Positions 36,774-45,159 of a stretch of DNA of 64,000 bases are shown here, one piece after another; the stretch's first letter is position 1; the number at the start of each line of letters is the position of its first letter. The translations under genes were made by a program, and so were the position numbers. Origin of the DNA: an uncultured Bacteroidota bacterium (GTDB taxonomy: Bacteria > Bacteroidota > Bacteroidia > Flavobacteriales > Flavobacteriaceae). The stretch covers positions 1 through 64,000 of the forward strand of contig CACLQG010000006.1 of the NCBI GenBank assembly GCA_902609035.1, written 5' to 3'. Under the pieces are notes generated by a model. The model had not been told where the DNA came from, did no database searches, and saw nothing but the letters and a program-made list of their open reading frames with translations.

Positions 36774-37114
36774 TGTCACAGTTTTTTAATCAAGTTTATG
36801 AAGTAGTTAAAAGAATACCAGAAGGTAGGGTCACTTCTTACGGGGCTATTGCCCGCTATTTGGGGAGCCCCCAGAGTGCGAGAATGGTGGGTTATGCTAT
36901 GAATGCTGCCCACTCTGATCCAGACGTACCTGCACACAGGGTGGTCAATCGCAATGGACTCCTAACGGGAAAGCACCACTTCCCAGGGTCAAAACTAATG
37001 CAACAACTCCTCGAAAGCGAAGGCCTCTTAGTAAAAAATGATCAAATAAGTCGTTTTCAGGATTTTTTTTGGGACCCCAAGACCGCCCTCCCTCCCTTTG
37101 AAATTGAGATCTAA
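36773..37114 (+). CDS. Alkyltransferase-like (ATL) protein
   Basis: 113 residues, only the C-terminal half of O6-methylguanine methyltransferases. The active-site PCHRV is here PAHRVVN, with Ala54 in place of the Cys, so it cannot accept alkyl groups. RIPEGRVTSYGAIARYLG and ARMVGYAMNA keep the DNA-binding helix and arginine finger. ATL proteins flag O6-alkylguanine lesions for nucleotide excision repair. Confidence 0.9.
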   Translation: MSQFFNQVYEVVKRIPEGRVTSYGAIARYLGSPQSARMVGYAMNAAHSDPDVPAHRVVNRNGLLTGKHHFPGSKLMQQLLESEGLLVKNDQISRFQDFFWDPKTALPPFEIEI

Positions 37115-37173
37115 ACTTTTGTTTCCAAATAGATTAGAGTATATTTGTATTATAAAATTTTAGTAAGCTGGAG

Positions 37174-38301
37174 ACGAAATTTAATAAAGAGGATGTGGTG
37201 CAAGCTCTTAAAACTATAATTGCACCTGGAGCAGGAGAAAACTTGATTGATAGCAAGGCAGTTACCAACATAATGGTTTTTAGAGACGAAATAGACCTCA
37301 ACATTCGTTTGTCCAATCCCACCCTACAAGCCAGAAAAAAATTAGAGGCGACCATACTCGAAGTCATTCACCAAAAAGTTCACCCAAAGGCTAAAATTAA
37401 AATCAATACCAAAGTAGAGATGCCCTCCACTGCCATTCCGATTAAGGGTAAGCCTATATTAGGGATTGACTCTATCATTGCGGTTTCTTCTGGAAAAGGC
37501 GGGGTAGGAAAGTCTACCGTAACAGCCAATTTGGCGGTTACACTTGCACAAATGGGTTGTAAAGTCGGGGTTTTGGATGCTGACATATACGGTCCTTCTA
37601 TGCCTACCATGTTTGATATAGAGGGTAAAAGGCCTCTATCGGTTCAGGTGGACGGAAAATCTAAAATGGCCCCTGTAGAAAATTACGGAGTTAAAGTCTT
37701 ATCGATAGGGTTTTTTACTAAACTCAACCAAGCTGTAATTTGGCGGGGTCCTATGGCTACTAAGGCCCTTAATCAGATGATTTTCGATGCTGATTGGGGG
37801 GAATTAGATTTTCTACTCATCGACTTGCCTCCTGGTACTGGAGATATCCATCTGAGTATTGTTCAGTCGCTTCCTCTTAATGGGGCGGTAGTTGTGAGTA
37901 CCCCTCAGAATGTGGCGTTGACAGATGCCAAGAAGGGAATTGCAATGTTCCAACAAGAAAGTATTGATGTTCCTGTTTTGGGTATTATTGAAAATATGGC
38001 CTATTTTACTCCCGAGGAATTGCCCTATAACAAATATTATATTTTCGGAAAGCAAGGGGCGCAAAATTTGGCTGATGACAAAAAAGTTCCCTTTCTTGGG
38101 GCTCTGCCATTGGTGCAAAGCGTGAGAGAGGCGGCGGATCTTGGACGACCTGCTGGATTGCAAGAGGGCACACCCATTCAGAGATGTATCACTGAGGTCA
38201 CTCAAAACCTCGTCACTCAATTATTAAAAAGAAATACCAGCTTACCTCCAACCAAGGCTGTTGCAATAACCAACATGGTAGGATGTGAAGCAATGAAATA
38301 A
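37174..38301 (+). CDS. mrp: Mrp/NBP35-family Fe-S cluster carrier ATPase
   Basis: 375 residues if counted from the ACG at 37174. The N-terminal MIP18-like domain is followed by the deviant Walker A SSGKGGVGKSTVTANLA, DADIYGPSMPTMFDI, GPMATKALNQM and LLIDLPPGTGDIHL. The first accepted start codon is a GTG at 37195, but the frame is open from 37156 and KFNKEDVVQALK, right after ACG, matches the family's usual opening MK..KE...AL. The real start may therefore be the ACG at 37174, a CTG at 37168, or the GTG with a shorter N-terminus. It is followed by nfu 5 bases later. Confidence 0.9.
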   Translation, partial: TKFNKEDVVQALKTIIAPGAGENLIDSKAVTNIMVFRDEIDLNIRLSNPTLQARKKLEATILEVIHQKVHPKAKIKINTKVEMPSTAIPIKGKPILGIDSIIAVSSGKGGVGKSTVTANLAVTLAQMGCKVGVLDADIYGPSMPTMFDIEGKRPLSVQVDGKSKMAPVENYGVKVLSIGFFTKLNQAVIWRGPMATKALNQMIFDADWGELDFLLIDLPPGTGDIHLSIVQSLPLNGAVVVSTPQNVALTDAKKGIAMFQQESIDVPVLGIIENMAYFTPEELPYNKYYIFGKQGAQNLADDKKVPFLGALPLVQSVREAADLGRPAGLQEGTPIQRCITEVTQNLVTQLLKRNTSLPPTKAVAITNMVGCEAMK

Positions 38302-38306
38302 TCAAA

Positions 38307-38552
38307 ATGGATTCACAACAAATAGAAGAAAAAGTATTGTTAGCATTAGAGGAGATTCGACCTTTTTTGGCTTCAGATGGAGGAGATATTTCACTTGTCA
38401 GTATCGAAAATGACAAGAAAGTTAAGGTACAGCTCCACGGTGCTTGTGTTTCTTGCACCGTTAACCAGATGACCCTCAAGTCGGGGGTAGAAATGACCGT
38501 CAAAAAACATGCTCCTCAGATCGAGGAAGTTATCAGTGTAGAAACTGTTTAA
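38307..38552 (+). CDS. NifU C-terminal-domain Fe-S scaffold (Nfu type)
   Basis: 81 residues, a stand-alone NifU C-terminal domain. LALEEIRPFLASDGGDISLV begins the domain and GACVSCTVNQMTLKSGVE holds the CxxC that binds a 4Fe-4S cluster. It is followed by ferredoxin reductase and ferredoxin, and with mrp forms an Fe-S delivery and redox operon. Confidence 0.92.
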   Translation: MDSQQIEEKVLLALEEIRPFLASDGGDISLVSIENDKKVKVQLHGACVSCTVNQMTLKSGVEMTVKKHAPQIEEVISVETV

Positions 38553-38556
38553 ATCT

Positions 38557-39609
38557 ATGATTGAAACCGACATTATTATCATAGGTGCAGGACCCACGGG
38601 ATTGTTTGCCGTATTTGAAGCAGGATTGCTCAAACTGAGATGTCACTTGATTGACTCTCTTCCCCAACCGGGAGGGCAGTGTTCCGAAATTTATCCAAAA
38701 AAACCCATTTACGATATCCCATCTCAACCTGAAATTTTGGCTGGCGATTTGGTGGACAAACTCATGGTACAAATCGAACCTTTCCAACCAGGGTTTACTC
38801 TTGGTGAAACAGCCAAATATATCAAAAAAAAATCCGATGGTAGTTTTATCGTCACCACCGACAAGTACACCCATCACCACGCTCCAGTGGTCGTAATTGC
38901 AGGGGGCATGGGTAAATTCGAACCTCGAAAACCCACTATTGAAGGCTTGGTATTGTGGGAAGACAAGGGGGTAGACTATATTATTCGTGATCCCAAAAAG
39001 TACCGCGATAAAAATATACTTATTGCTGGGGGAGGGGACTCTGCATTAGACTGGACCATTGTTTTAGCTGAGATTGCAGCGAAGGTCACCCTTATACACC
39101 GCCGCAACGAATTTCGTGGCGCCCAAGACTCTGTAGAAAAAGTACAAACCCTTAAAGATCAAAACAAAATTCAAGTCATCACCCCAGCCGAGGTGACTGC
39201 ACTGATTGGAAATTCCCATCTTTCAGCGGTTATTGTTTCCCGTCAGGGAAACGAAGTTCAGCTGGATGTAGATTATTTTATACCCTTGTTTGGACTTACC
39301 CCCAAACTCGGCCCTATTGTAGATTGGGGATTGGAGATTGAAAAAAATGCAATCAAGGTGGATAACTCCCTTGACTACCAAACCAATATTCCCGGTATCT
39401 ATGCAGTTGGTGATGTAAACACGTATCCTGGTAAACTTAAACTAATCCTTTGTGGTTTCCATGAGGCAACTTTGATGTGTCAAAGTGCTTTCAAACGCAT
39501 CCATCCTCAAAAGAGAAACGTTCTTAAATATACTACAGTAAGCGGTATCACTGCTTTTGATGGTACCCGCAAAGAAGCCCAGAAATCATTCATCAAAACT
39601 ATCGAATAA
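38557..39609 (+). CDS. Thioredoxin-reductase-like ferredoxin--NADP reductase
   Basis: 350 residues. DIIIIGAGPTGLFAVFEAG binds FAD, PQPGGQCSEIYPKKPIYDIP is typical of the TrxR-like FNR group, NILIAGGGDSALDWTIVLAE is the NADPH domain, and GIYAVGDVNTYPGKLKLILCGFHEA (about 266-290) is the FAD closing motif. The CxxC redox centre of thioredoxin reductase is absent. It would reduce the ferredoxin encoded just downstream (1-base adjacency). Confidence 0.92.
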   Translation: MIETDIIIIGAGPTGLFAVFEAGLLKLRCHLIDSLPQPGGQCSEIYPKKPIYDIPSQPEILAGDLVDKLMVQIEPFQPGFTLGETAKYIKKKSDGSFIVTTDKYTHHHAPVVVIAGGMGKFEPRKPTIEGLVLWEDKGVDYIIRDPKKYRDKNILIAGGGDSALDWTIVLAEIAAKVTLIHRRNEFRGAQDSVEKVQTLKDQNKIQVITPAEVTALIGNSHLSAVIVSRQGNEVQLDVDYFIPLFGLTPKLGPIVDWGLEIEKNAIKVDNSLDYQTNIPGIYAVGDVNTYPGKLKLILCGFHEATLMCQSAFKRIHPQKRNVLKYTTVSGITAFDGTRKEAQKSFIKTIE

Positions 39610-39924
39610 ATGGACATCAAAATTACAGTAATTGACCGCGAGGGGGTTCTCCACCCTCTTGATGTGCCTACAGATATTCCCATTAACCTTATGGAAGTTT
39701 GTAAAGCCTTTGATCTGCCCATTGAGGGTACATGTGGAGGAATGGCCATGTGTGCCTCCTGCCAGTGTTATGTATTGAGCGACCATGAATTGGCTGAAAA
39801 AAGCCCTGATGAGGAGGCTATGTTGTCCGAAGCATTTCATGTCAAAAAAAATAGCCGATTGGGATGTCAAATTCCTATGGATAAAAAACTAGTAGGATTA
39901 AAAGTTGAATTAGCCCCAGAATGA
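39610..39924 (+). CDS. 2Fe-2S ferredoxin
   Basis: 104 residues. CGGMAMCASCQCYV and the final SRLGCQIPM provide the four Cys ligands in the adrenodoxin-like pattern (C-x5-C-x2-C then C). It directly follows the ferredoxin reductase with no gap. It would donate electrons in Fe-S assembly or other redox reactions. Confidence 0.93.
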   Translation: MDIKITVIDREGVLHPLDVPTDIPINLMEVCKAFDLPIEGTCGGMAMCASCQCYVLSDHELAEKSPDEEAMLSEAFHVKKNSRLGCQIPMDKKLVGLKVELAPE

Positions 39925-40504
39925 TCTGAACCATTTTTTTAGATCTTCGTTTAGTTTAGTAAAATTAAACTTATTTATAGTAAACCCTAACTGCACTTAA
40001 TTTACATAACCCGTTTCACGAAAAAATTGTTTTCTCTAAAAATACTACTGACAGCATCACACACATCTTAATTAGTTAAATCTTTTCAAAATTTATGCGC
40101 TCAATCAGCCTGCAACACTCTAGTTATCTATGTTCCAAATGGCGTCTACAAAGCTTCCTTGAAAACAGATTAATTGCTAGTTGCTTAGGCTGAAAACATT
40201 AATTTCTAGTCCCAACAAAATCTAGTAAAGTTCCAAGTTTAAAATCATCCATTAGGCTATATTAAACTTTTGCCCACCTCCCTTAAATCATTGAATGCTG
40301 TAGTATTTTATCAAAACCCAAGGGCGATATAATTCATTTCTACCCTCGTAATCAAATACATATTAATATAGTATTGAGAAAAATCAGTCGCTAGGCTGTC
40401 ATAAAAAATCCACCTACTAAAGAAAAAGATTATGAAATCTACAAAGATTCCAGTTAAAGTTGATTTAGATAACACTTCATTTAAAACTTAGTTGTAATAT
40501 GAAT
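39925..40504. other. Gene-free 580-base gap with short coding-like fragments
   Basis: No gene is supported. A plus-strand ATG at 40432 opens 19 codons (MKSTKIPVKVDLDNTSFKT) before TAG; it reads like the first residues of a truncated gene, but I cannot name it. Elsewhere both strands have frequent stops. In a genome whose neighbours abut or overlap, a gap of this size suggests a deleted or decayed gene. Confidence 0.4.
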
Positions 40505-40987
40505 TTATAAAAAATTAAGAATAACGATTCCTCCATTCAAAAGTGTGGCGAAACAAACCCAAATCAAATATGGATAAAGTAATCGTGTGGCCCAAAGATC
40601 AATGCCTTTAAATTGTTGGAGGGTCTTTACAATCAAAAACAAGAGAAAGAGTATTACAACGATCCCCAAAATGGGTTTACGAAGTCCGAAGAAGACCAAA
40701 GACCAAATACCATTTACGAGCAGTTGAAAACAGAAATAGTAAATCGCTGTTTTGCCACAATTATAATTTTTGCTGAAGTGCCATACCCGACCTAAAGCAA
40801 TACCCATAAGGAGGTAAAGCATTGTCCAAACTGGAGCAAAAAGCCAATCTGGAGGCGTGAAAAATGGTTTTTCCAAGTTGGCATACCACGTTTTTACTGA
40901 CATTTGCGTGGCCTGTCCCGCCACAAAACCCACCACAAAGCAGAGGATTACTCCTAGTACAATCGAGGTGATTAGTTTTCTGCTCAT
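40505..40987 (-). CDS. tspO: TspO/MBR-family protein (tryptophan-rich sensory protein)
   Basis: 160 residues from the ATG at 40987, which leaves room for a divergent promoter. Five membrane helices carry the family Trp and aromatic residues: TWYANLEKPFFTPPDWLFAPVWTMLYLLMGIALGRVW (about 35-71) is the central signature, and WSLVFFGLRKPILG and PYLIWVCFATLLNGGI follow. The family binds porphyrins and cholesterol-like ligands and is linked to tetrapyrrole handling and stress. Confidence 0.9.
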   Translation of the reverse strand: MSRKLITSIVLGVILCFVVGFVAGQATQMSVKTWYANLEKPFFTPPDWLFAPVWTMLYLLMGIALGRVWHFSKNYNCGKTAIYYFCFQLLVNGIWSLVFFGLRKPILGIVVILFLLFLIVKTLQQFKGIDLWATRLLYPYLIWVCFATLLNGGIVILNFL

Positions 40988-41042
40988 ACTCAAAACTAAA
41001 CATTTTCGACAAGCTATATTTTTTTCCAACCCAGTCATCAAG

Positions 41043-41050
41043 TATCTTTG
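41043..41050 (+). promoter_or_regulatory. Putative mvaD promoter -7 element (TATCTTTG)
   Basis: TATCTTTG ends 6 bases before the mvaD ATG. If used, transcription would start at or next to the ATG, giving a leaderless or nearly leaderless mRNA. A -33 TTTG at the right distance is not clear. Confidence 0.4.
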
Positions 41051-41056
41051 TACTTC

Positions 41057-42127
41057 ATGATTCAAGATGAATTTGTTTTTGCCTCCCATGTTGAGGGCGA
41101 ATACGAAACCCAGTGGCAGGCGCCTAGTAACATCGCGTTAGTCAAATACTGGGGAAAACATGGTGAGCAATTACCCCGAAATCCCTCCCTTAGTTTCACC
41201 CTTACTCAATGTGTGACCACCACTTCAGTAAATTTTTCCCCAAAGCAAGGGCGAGAGATGAATTTTGATTTTTTATTCGACAAAATAAAACAACCCTATT
41301 TCCGTCCCAAGATTGAGCAGTTTCTTGATAGGATTGCCCCTTATTTCCCTGTCTTGGCAGAGCATCACCTTTCAATATCTAGCCACAACTCCTTTCCCCA
41401 TAGTAGTGGCATTGCCTCATCCGCTTCTGCCATGGCAGCCTTGGCACTTTGTATCGTGGATTTCGAAAAGCAACACCATCCTAACTGGAGTGAGGAAGCT
41501 ATTTTACAAAAAGCCTCCTTTTTAGCCCGTTTGGGCTCGGGTAGTGCCGCTAGGAGTATTGCTGGCCCAATGATGGTTTGGGGAGAAAGCACAGCTTTTA
41601 TAGGTAGTAGCGATCTATATGCCATTGTTCCTGAGAATGAGTGGCATCCTATTTTCCAAAACTTTCAAGATACCGTCTTGATTGTGGACAAAGGACAGAA
41701 AAAAGTAAGCAGCACTTTAGGGCACGGAATTATGAATGGGCACCCTTTTGCAGCCCAACGCTTTGATCAGGCCAACCGAAATATAGCCGCACTAAAAAAT
41801 GCCCTAAACACAGGAGACCTTCACCAATTCATTGATATTATCGAGGGTGAGGCCATGTCTCTCCACGCTCTGATGATGACTTCCCAACCCCGTTTTATGC
41901 TTATGCAACCCCAGACCTTGGCAATTATCCAAAAAATTTGGGATTTCAGAGCAGAAAGTCAGTTGCCCCTCTGTTTCACTCTCGACGCGGGGGCCAATGT
42001 GCATTTGCTTTATCCTAAGCAAGATTGTATTTCAGTAATGGATTTTATTAAAAATGAACTCTGTAGCTTTTGCCAAAACGGAGAGTATATTGAAGATCAA
42101 GTGGGTAATGGGCCACAAAAAGTATAG
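41057..42127 (+). CDS. mvaD: Diphosphomevalonate decarboxylase
   Basis: 356 residues from the ATG at 41057. WQAPSNIALVKYWGKHGEQLPRNPSLSFTL (about 15-44) is the family opening, ISSHNSFPHSSGIASSASAMAALAL the GHMP ATP loop, and GSGSAARSIAGPMMVWGE the catalytic region. It makes isopentenyl diphosphate from mevalonate diphosphate. It is followed 9 bases later by a GHMP kinase, together forming part of the mevalonate route. Confidence 0.94.
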   Translation: MIQDEFVFASHVEGEYETQWQAPSNIALVKYWGKHGEQLPRNPSLSFTLTQCVTTTSVNFSPKQGREMNFDFLFDKIKQPYFRPKIEQFLDRIAPYFPVLAEHHLSISSHNSFPHSSGIASSASAMAALALCIVDFEKQHHPNWSEEAILQKASFLARLGSGSAARSIAGPMMVWGESTAFIGSSDLYAIVPENEWHPIFQNFQDTVLIVDKGQKKVSSTLGHGIMNGHPFAAQRFDQANRNIAALKNALNTGDLHQFIDIIEGEAMSLHALMMTSQPRFMLMQPQTLAIIQKIWDFRAESQLPLCFTLDAGANVHLLYPKQDCISVMDFIKNELCSFCQNGEYIEDQVGNGPQKV

Positions 42128-42136
42128 TATAGAAGT

Positions 42137-43066
42137 ATGAAAGGCTCATTGTTCTTTGCGAAAATTTTACTCTTTGGGGAATACGGTATCATTAAAGATT
42201 CCAAAGGACTATCCATTCCTTATAATTTTTTTTGGGGTACCTTAAAGTGTTCTGAATTGGAAACCAATACCACACGTGCCTCCCACCAGAGTTTATGTGA
42301 CTATGCAGATTACCTTAAAACCCTTTCAACCGATCTATTCAAATTGGACTGGAAACGCCTCCAAGGAGATTTAGATCATAATCTTTATTTTGATAGCAGC
42401 ATCCCCCAAGGCTACGGCGTGGGCAGCAGCGGTGCTTTGGTAGCCGCTTTCTATGATAGCTATGCACTTTTTAAAATCAGTCCAGGGAATTCTCTTACGC
42501 CCAAAAAAATCGTCCGCCTAAAAACTATATTTGCGGCTATGGAATCTTATTTCCATGGGCAATCCTCTGGATTGGACCCCCTAAACAGCTATTTGAGTTC
42601 ACCCCTGCTAATCCACTCTAAAGATAAAATTGAAACCACAGGCCTTCCTAAACAAAAAATACAAGGTAAAGGCGCTGTCTTTCTGCTCGATACAGGCAGT
42701 TACGGTGAAACTAGTCAAATGGTGTCCATCTTTATGGAAAAAATGAAAGAGGAGGGATTCAGTAAGATGATGCGGGAGGAGTTTACCCAATTTACCGATC
42801 GCTGTGTCGAAAGTTTCCTAGAAGGAAATATCAAATACCTTTTTGGTAATATGAAGTCCTTCTCTGAATTGGTATTCAAGTACTTTAAACCCATGATACC
42901 TGAGGAGTTATACCCCATCTGGAAAAGGGGATTTGAAACCAACACCTATTACTTCAAGCTCTGTGGCTCAGGGGGAGGCGGATATATACTTGGGTTTACC
43001 CAAGACCTTAAGGTCGCCCAAAAATCACTTGAGGCTTATCCGTTGGAGATTGTATATAAATTTTAG
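42137..43066 (+). CDS. Mevalonate kinase-like GHMP kinase
   Basis: 309 residues. FFAKILLFGEYGIIKDSKGLSI opens the GHMP fold, PQGYGVGSSGALVAAFYDSY is the ATP-binding loop, QSSGLDPLNSYLSSPLL carries the catalytic Asp region, and LCGSGGGGYILGFT is motif 3. Bacteroidota carry a divergent mevalonate/phosphomevalonate kinase paired with mvaD, and this matches it; whether it phosphorylates mevalonate or its phosphate cannot be read. Confidence 0.85.
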   Translation: MKGSLFFAKILLFGEYGIIKDSKGLSIPYNFFWGTLKCSELETNTTRASHQSLCDYADYLKTLSTDLFKLDWKRLQGDLDHNLYFDSSIPQGYGVGSSGALVAAFYDSYALFKISPGNSLTPKKIVRLKTIFAAMESYFHGQSSGLDPLNSYLSSPLLIHSKDKIETTGLPKQKIQGKGAVFLLDTGSYGETSQMVSIFMEKMKEEGFSKMMREEFTQFTDRCVESFLEGNIKYLFGNMKSFSELVFKYFKPMIPEELYPIWKRGFETNTYYFKLCGSGGGGYILGFTQDLKVAQKSLEAYPLEIVYKF

Positions 43067-43549
43067 CATTTGTGAATAACTACAATTCCCCATTTTTATT
43101 CTACTTATCAGATTCTTTACTTTGGTGCGGGTTACTTCATCAACTTGTTTATTATTCTACAAGAACTAATTCTTGATTCATACTCATTACTGACCAATCC
43201 CTTGGGGTCATCCACCTCAAGCCTCAAATTTTTTAGACTATTCTTGGCCTCCGCTTACTAAACAGCCTGCTGATTGTATTTGTACACCACCCCTCCCAAT
43301 ATCTCACAAATGGCTGTTATGGCTCTGAACTTTTCGCTTTCCTTCTTCCACTTGTATGGTGGTTTAGGACTAAAGAATTTCTACTACTAGTATTTATACT
43401 ATTAATATTAAAATATATTTTTTTATCGATAATAGGGGATTCTCTTTTAGTGATAGGCGCAAAAAACTTACATTTGACTTCACAATTTAGTCAAGGCCAA
43501 ATACTAATTAGATTACTAATCATCTATTTTATGTTTAATTAACAAAGTC
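43067..43549 (+). pseudogene. Possible relic of a UbiA-type prenyltransferase
   Basis: The gap lies exactly where Flavobacteriia usually carry a UbiA-family gene between the GHMP kinase and the RsuA-type gene. One frame is open from about 43265 to 43542 and reads hydrophobically (LLIVFVHHPSQYLTNG, then ELFAFLLPLVWWFRTKEF and LLLVFILLILKYIF). That is reminiscent of UbiA C-terminal helices, but no DxxxD motif is found and stops break the frame before it. Assignment to UbiA rests mainly on position and is weak. Confidence 0.3.
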
Positions 43550-44290
43550 GTGCGACAAAACCAAGAAAGTAATCCCCCAAAGGGAACCCGCTTAAACAAA
43601 TACCTATCTAATGCAGGTATCTGTTCTCGTCGTATGGCCGATCAGTTTATTGCTATGGGATTGGTGTGTGTGAATGGAAAGGTGGTTACTGAAATGGGGT
43701 ATCAAGTGAAACTCGGGGATCAAGTTCACTACGACGATAAACCCGTGAACAGCAGGCCACACGTCTATCTGCTACTGAACAAACCTAAAGGCTTTGTCGC
43801 AACCAAGCAGGGGAGGAAAGTCAAAAAATCCGTGCAAGAGCTCATCCGTACCGCCCATTACGAGAAGGTTCCGCCTATAGGTGATATGGGGCGAACTGTT
43901 ATGGGTTTGTTGCTATTAACCAACGACTATAAATTACGTCAAAAACTTACTAATCCAAGGTCGAGATATACTACTATATATCAGGTTATATTGGAAAAAA
44001 ATGCCGAAACTAAAGACCTCGAAGCTCTAACCAAGGGTATTCGTATTATGGATAAGGTGCAAAAGGTAAAATCCGCTGTCTATATACAAGGGGGGACTAA
44101 AAAGGAGATTGGTATCGAAGGTTACAACATCTCTCCGGGTTTCCTTAAAAAACTGCTAGAAAAACGCCACTTAAAAATCGTTTCTATGGATCGTGTAATG
44201 ATCGGTAGACTTACCAAAAAAGATCTACCTAGAGGCCGGTGGAGGACTCTCACTTTAAAGGAATTGCAATTCCTCAAAATGATTTCCTAG
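43550..44290 (+). CDS. RsuA/RluB/RluF-family protein lacking the catalytic Asp (probable pseudoenzyme)
   Basis: 246 residues with a GTG start. The N-terminal S4 RNA-binding domain is normal (TRLNKYLSNAGICSRRMADQFI, VCVNGKVVTEMGYQV) and the fold continues with HVYLLLNKPKGFVAT. The catalytic motif GRLDRxTxGLLLLT is here GDMGRTVMGLLLLT (111-124), so Gly114 stands where the nucleophilic Asp belongs. The later RNA-binding block, usually G..RIVRRMFE, is also changed (YNISPGFLKKLLEKR). The end RLTKKDLPRGRWRTLTLKE is well kept. The frame is intact, so the protein may still bind RNA, but pseudouridylation looks impossible. Confidence 0.85.
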   Translation: MRQNQESNPPKGTRLNKYLSNAGICSRRMADQFIAMGLVCVNGKVVTEMGYQVKLGDQVHYDDKPVNSRPHVYLLLNKPKGFVATKQGRKVKKSVQELIRTAHYEKVPPIGDMGRTVMGLLLLTNDYKLRQKLTNPRSRYTTIYQVILEKNAETKDLEALTKGIRIMDKVQKVKSAVYIQGGTKKEIGIEGYNISPGFLKKLLEKRHLKIVSMDRVMIGRLTKKDLPRGRWRTLTLKELQFLKMIS

Positions 44291-44397
44291 TCCATTCTTT
44301 CTTCTTTTAAGAATTTAAACTTCTGTTTGTTTAATAAAAAAGTTAAAAGGACAATACATATGTTAATAAACTTTTCTTATAATGTTTAAAATGAAAT

Positions 44398-45159
44398 TCA
44401 TCGAATTTTTTTAATAAAATCAGGAATGGCTTCTACACCTTTTTCTTCCAAGAATTTAATGAAGGCAGAACCTATAATTGCGCCTTGACTGAAACGTGTT
44501 GCGGCTTGGTAAGTTTCGGAATTACTTATCCCAAAACCTACGACTTGTGGGTTCTTGAGATGCATTCCATTTATGCGCTTGAAGTAGTCTTCTTGGGTAG
44601 CACCAAAGCTGTTTTTCGCCCCAGTTACACTGGCACTGCTGACCATGTAGATAAAACCTCTGGAAACTTTGTCAATATAGCGAATGCGCTCCTCTGGAGT
44701 TTGTGGGGTTATTAAAAACATATTGTATAAACCGTAGTGGTCAAAAAGTTTTTTGTAATGAGCCTGGTAAATGTCCACGGGTAGGTCCGGGATTATTAAA
44801 CCGTCGATTCCTATGGCCTGACAATTTTGGCAAAAACCCTCAATGCCATACTGCATCATTGGGTTGAAATAACCCATTAAAACTAAAGGGATATCAATAC
44901 TTTCTCTGATATTTTGGAGTTGGTTGAAAAGTATCTCTGTTGTCATCCCATTCTGGATAGCTTGGGTGGAGCTATCCTGTATAGTGGGCCCATCGGCCAA
45001 GGGGTCGCTAAAGGGTAAACCGATTTCTATCATGTCAACACCACTCTCTTGTAAGGCAATTATAATAGGGATGGTGTCCTCCAATTCGGGATGTCCGGCA
45101 GAGAAGTAAATGGAGAGTAATTTTTGGTTTCCCTGAAAGGTTTTTTCAATTCGATTCAT
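44398..45159 (-). CDS. trpA: Tryptophan synthase alpha chain
   Basis: 253 residues from the ATG at 45159, which overlaps the trpB stop by 1 base (TAATG). LLSIYFSAGHPELEDT, MIEIGLPFSDPLADGPTIQ with the catalytic Glu and Asp, and PLVLMGYFNPMMQYG are typical. It splits indole-3-glycerol phosphate to indole. It is the last gene of the trp operon. Confidence 0.95.
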   Translation of the reverse strand: MNRIEKTFQGNQKLLSIYFSAGHPELEDTIPIIIALQESGVDMIEIGLPFSDPLADGPTIQDSSTQAIQNGMTTEILFNQLQNIRESIDIPLVLMGYFNPMMQYGIEGFCQNCQAIGIDGLIIPDLPVDIYQAHYKKLFDHYGLYNMFLITPQTPEERIRYIDKVSRGFIYMVSSASVTGAKNSFGATQEDYFKRINGMHLKNPQVVGFGISNSETYQAATRFSQGAIIGSAFIKFLEEKGVEAIPDFIKKIR

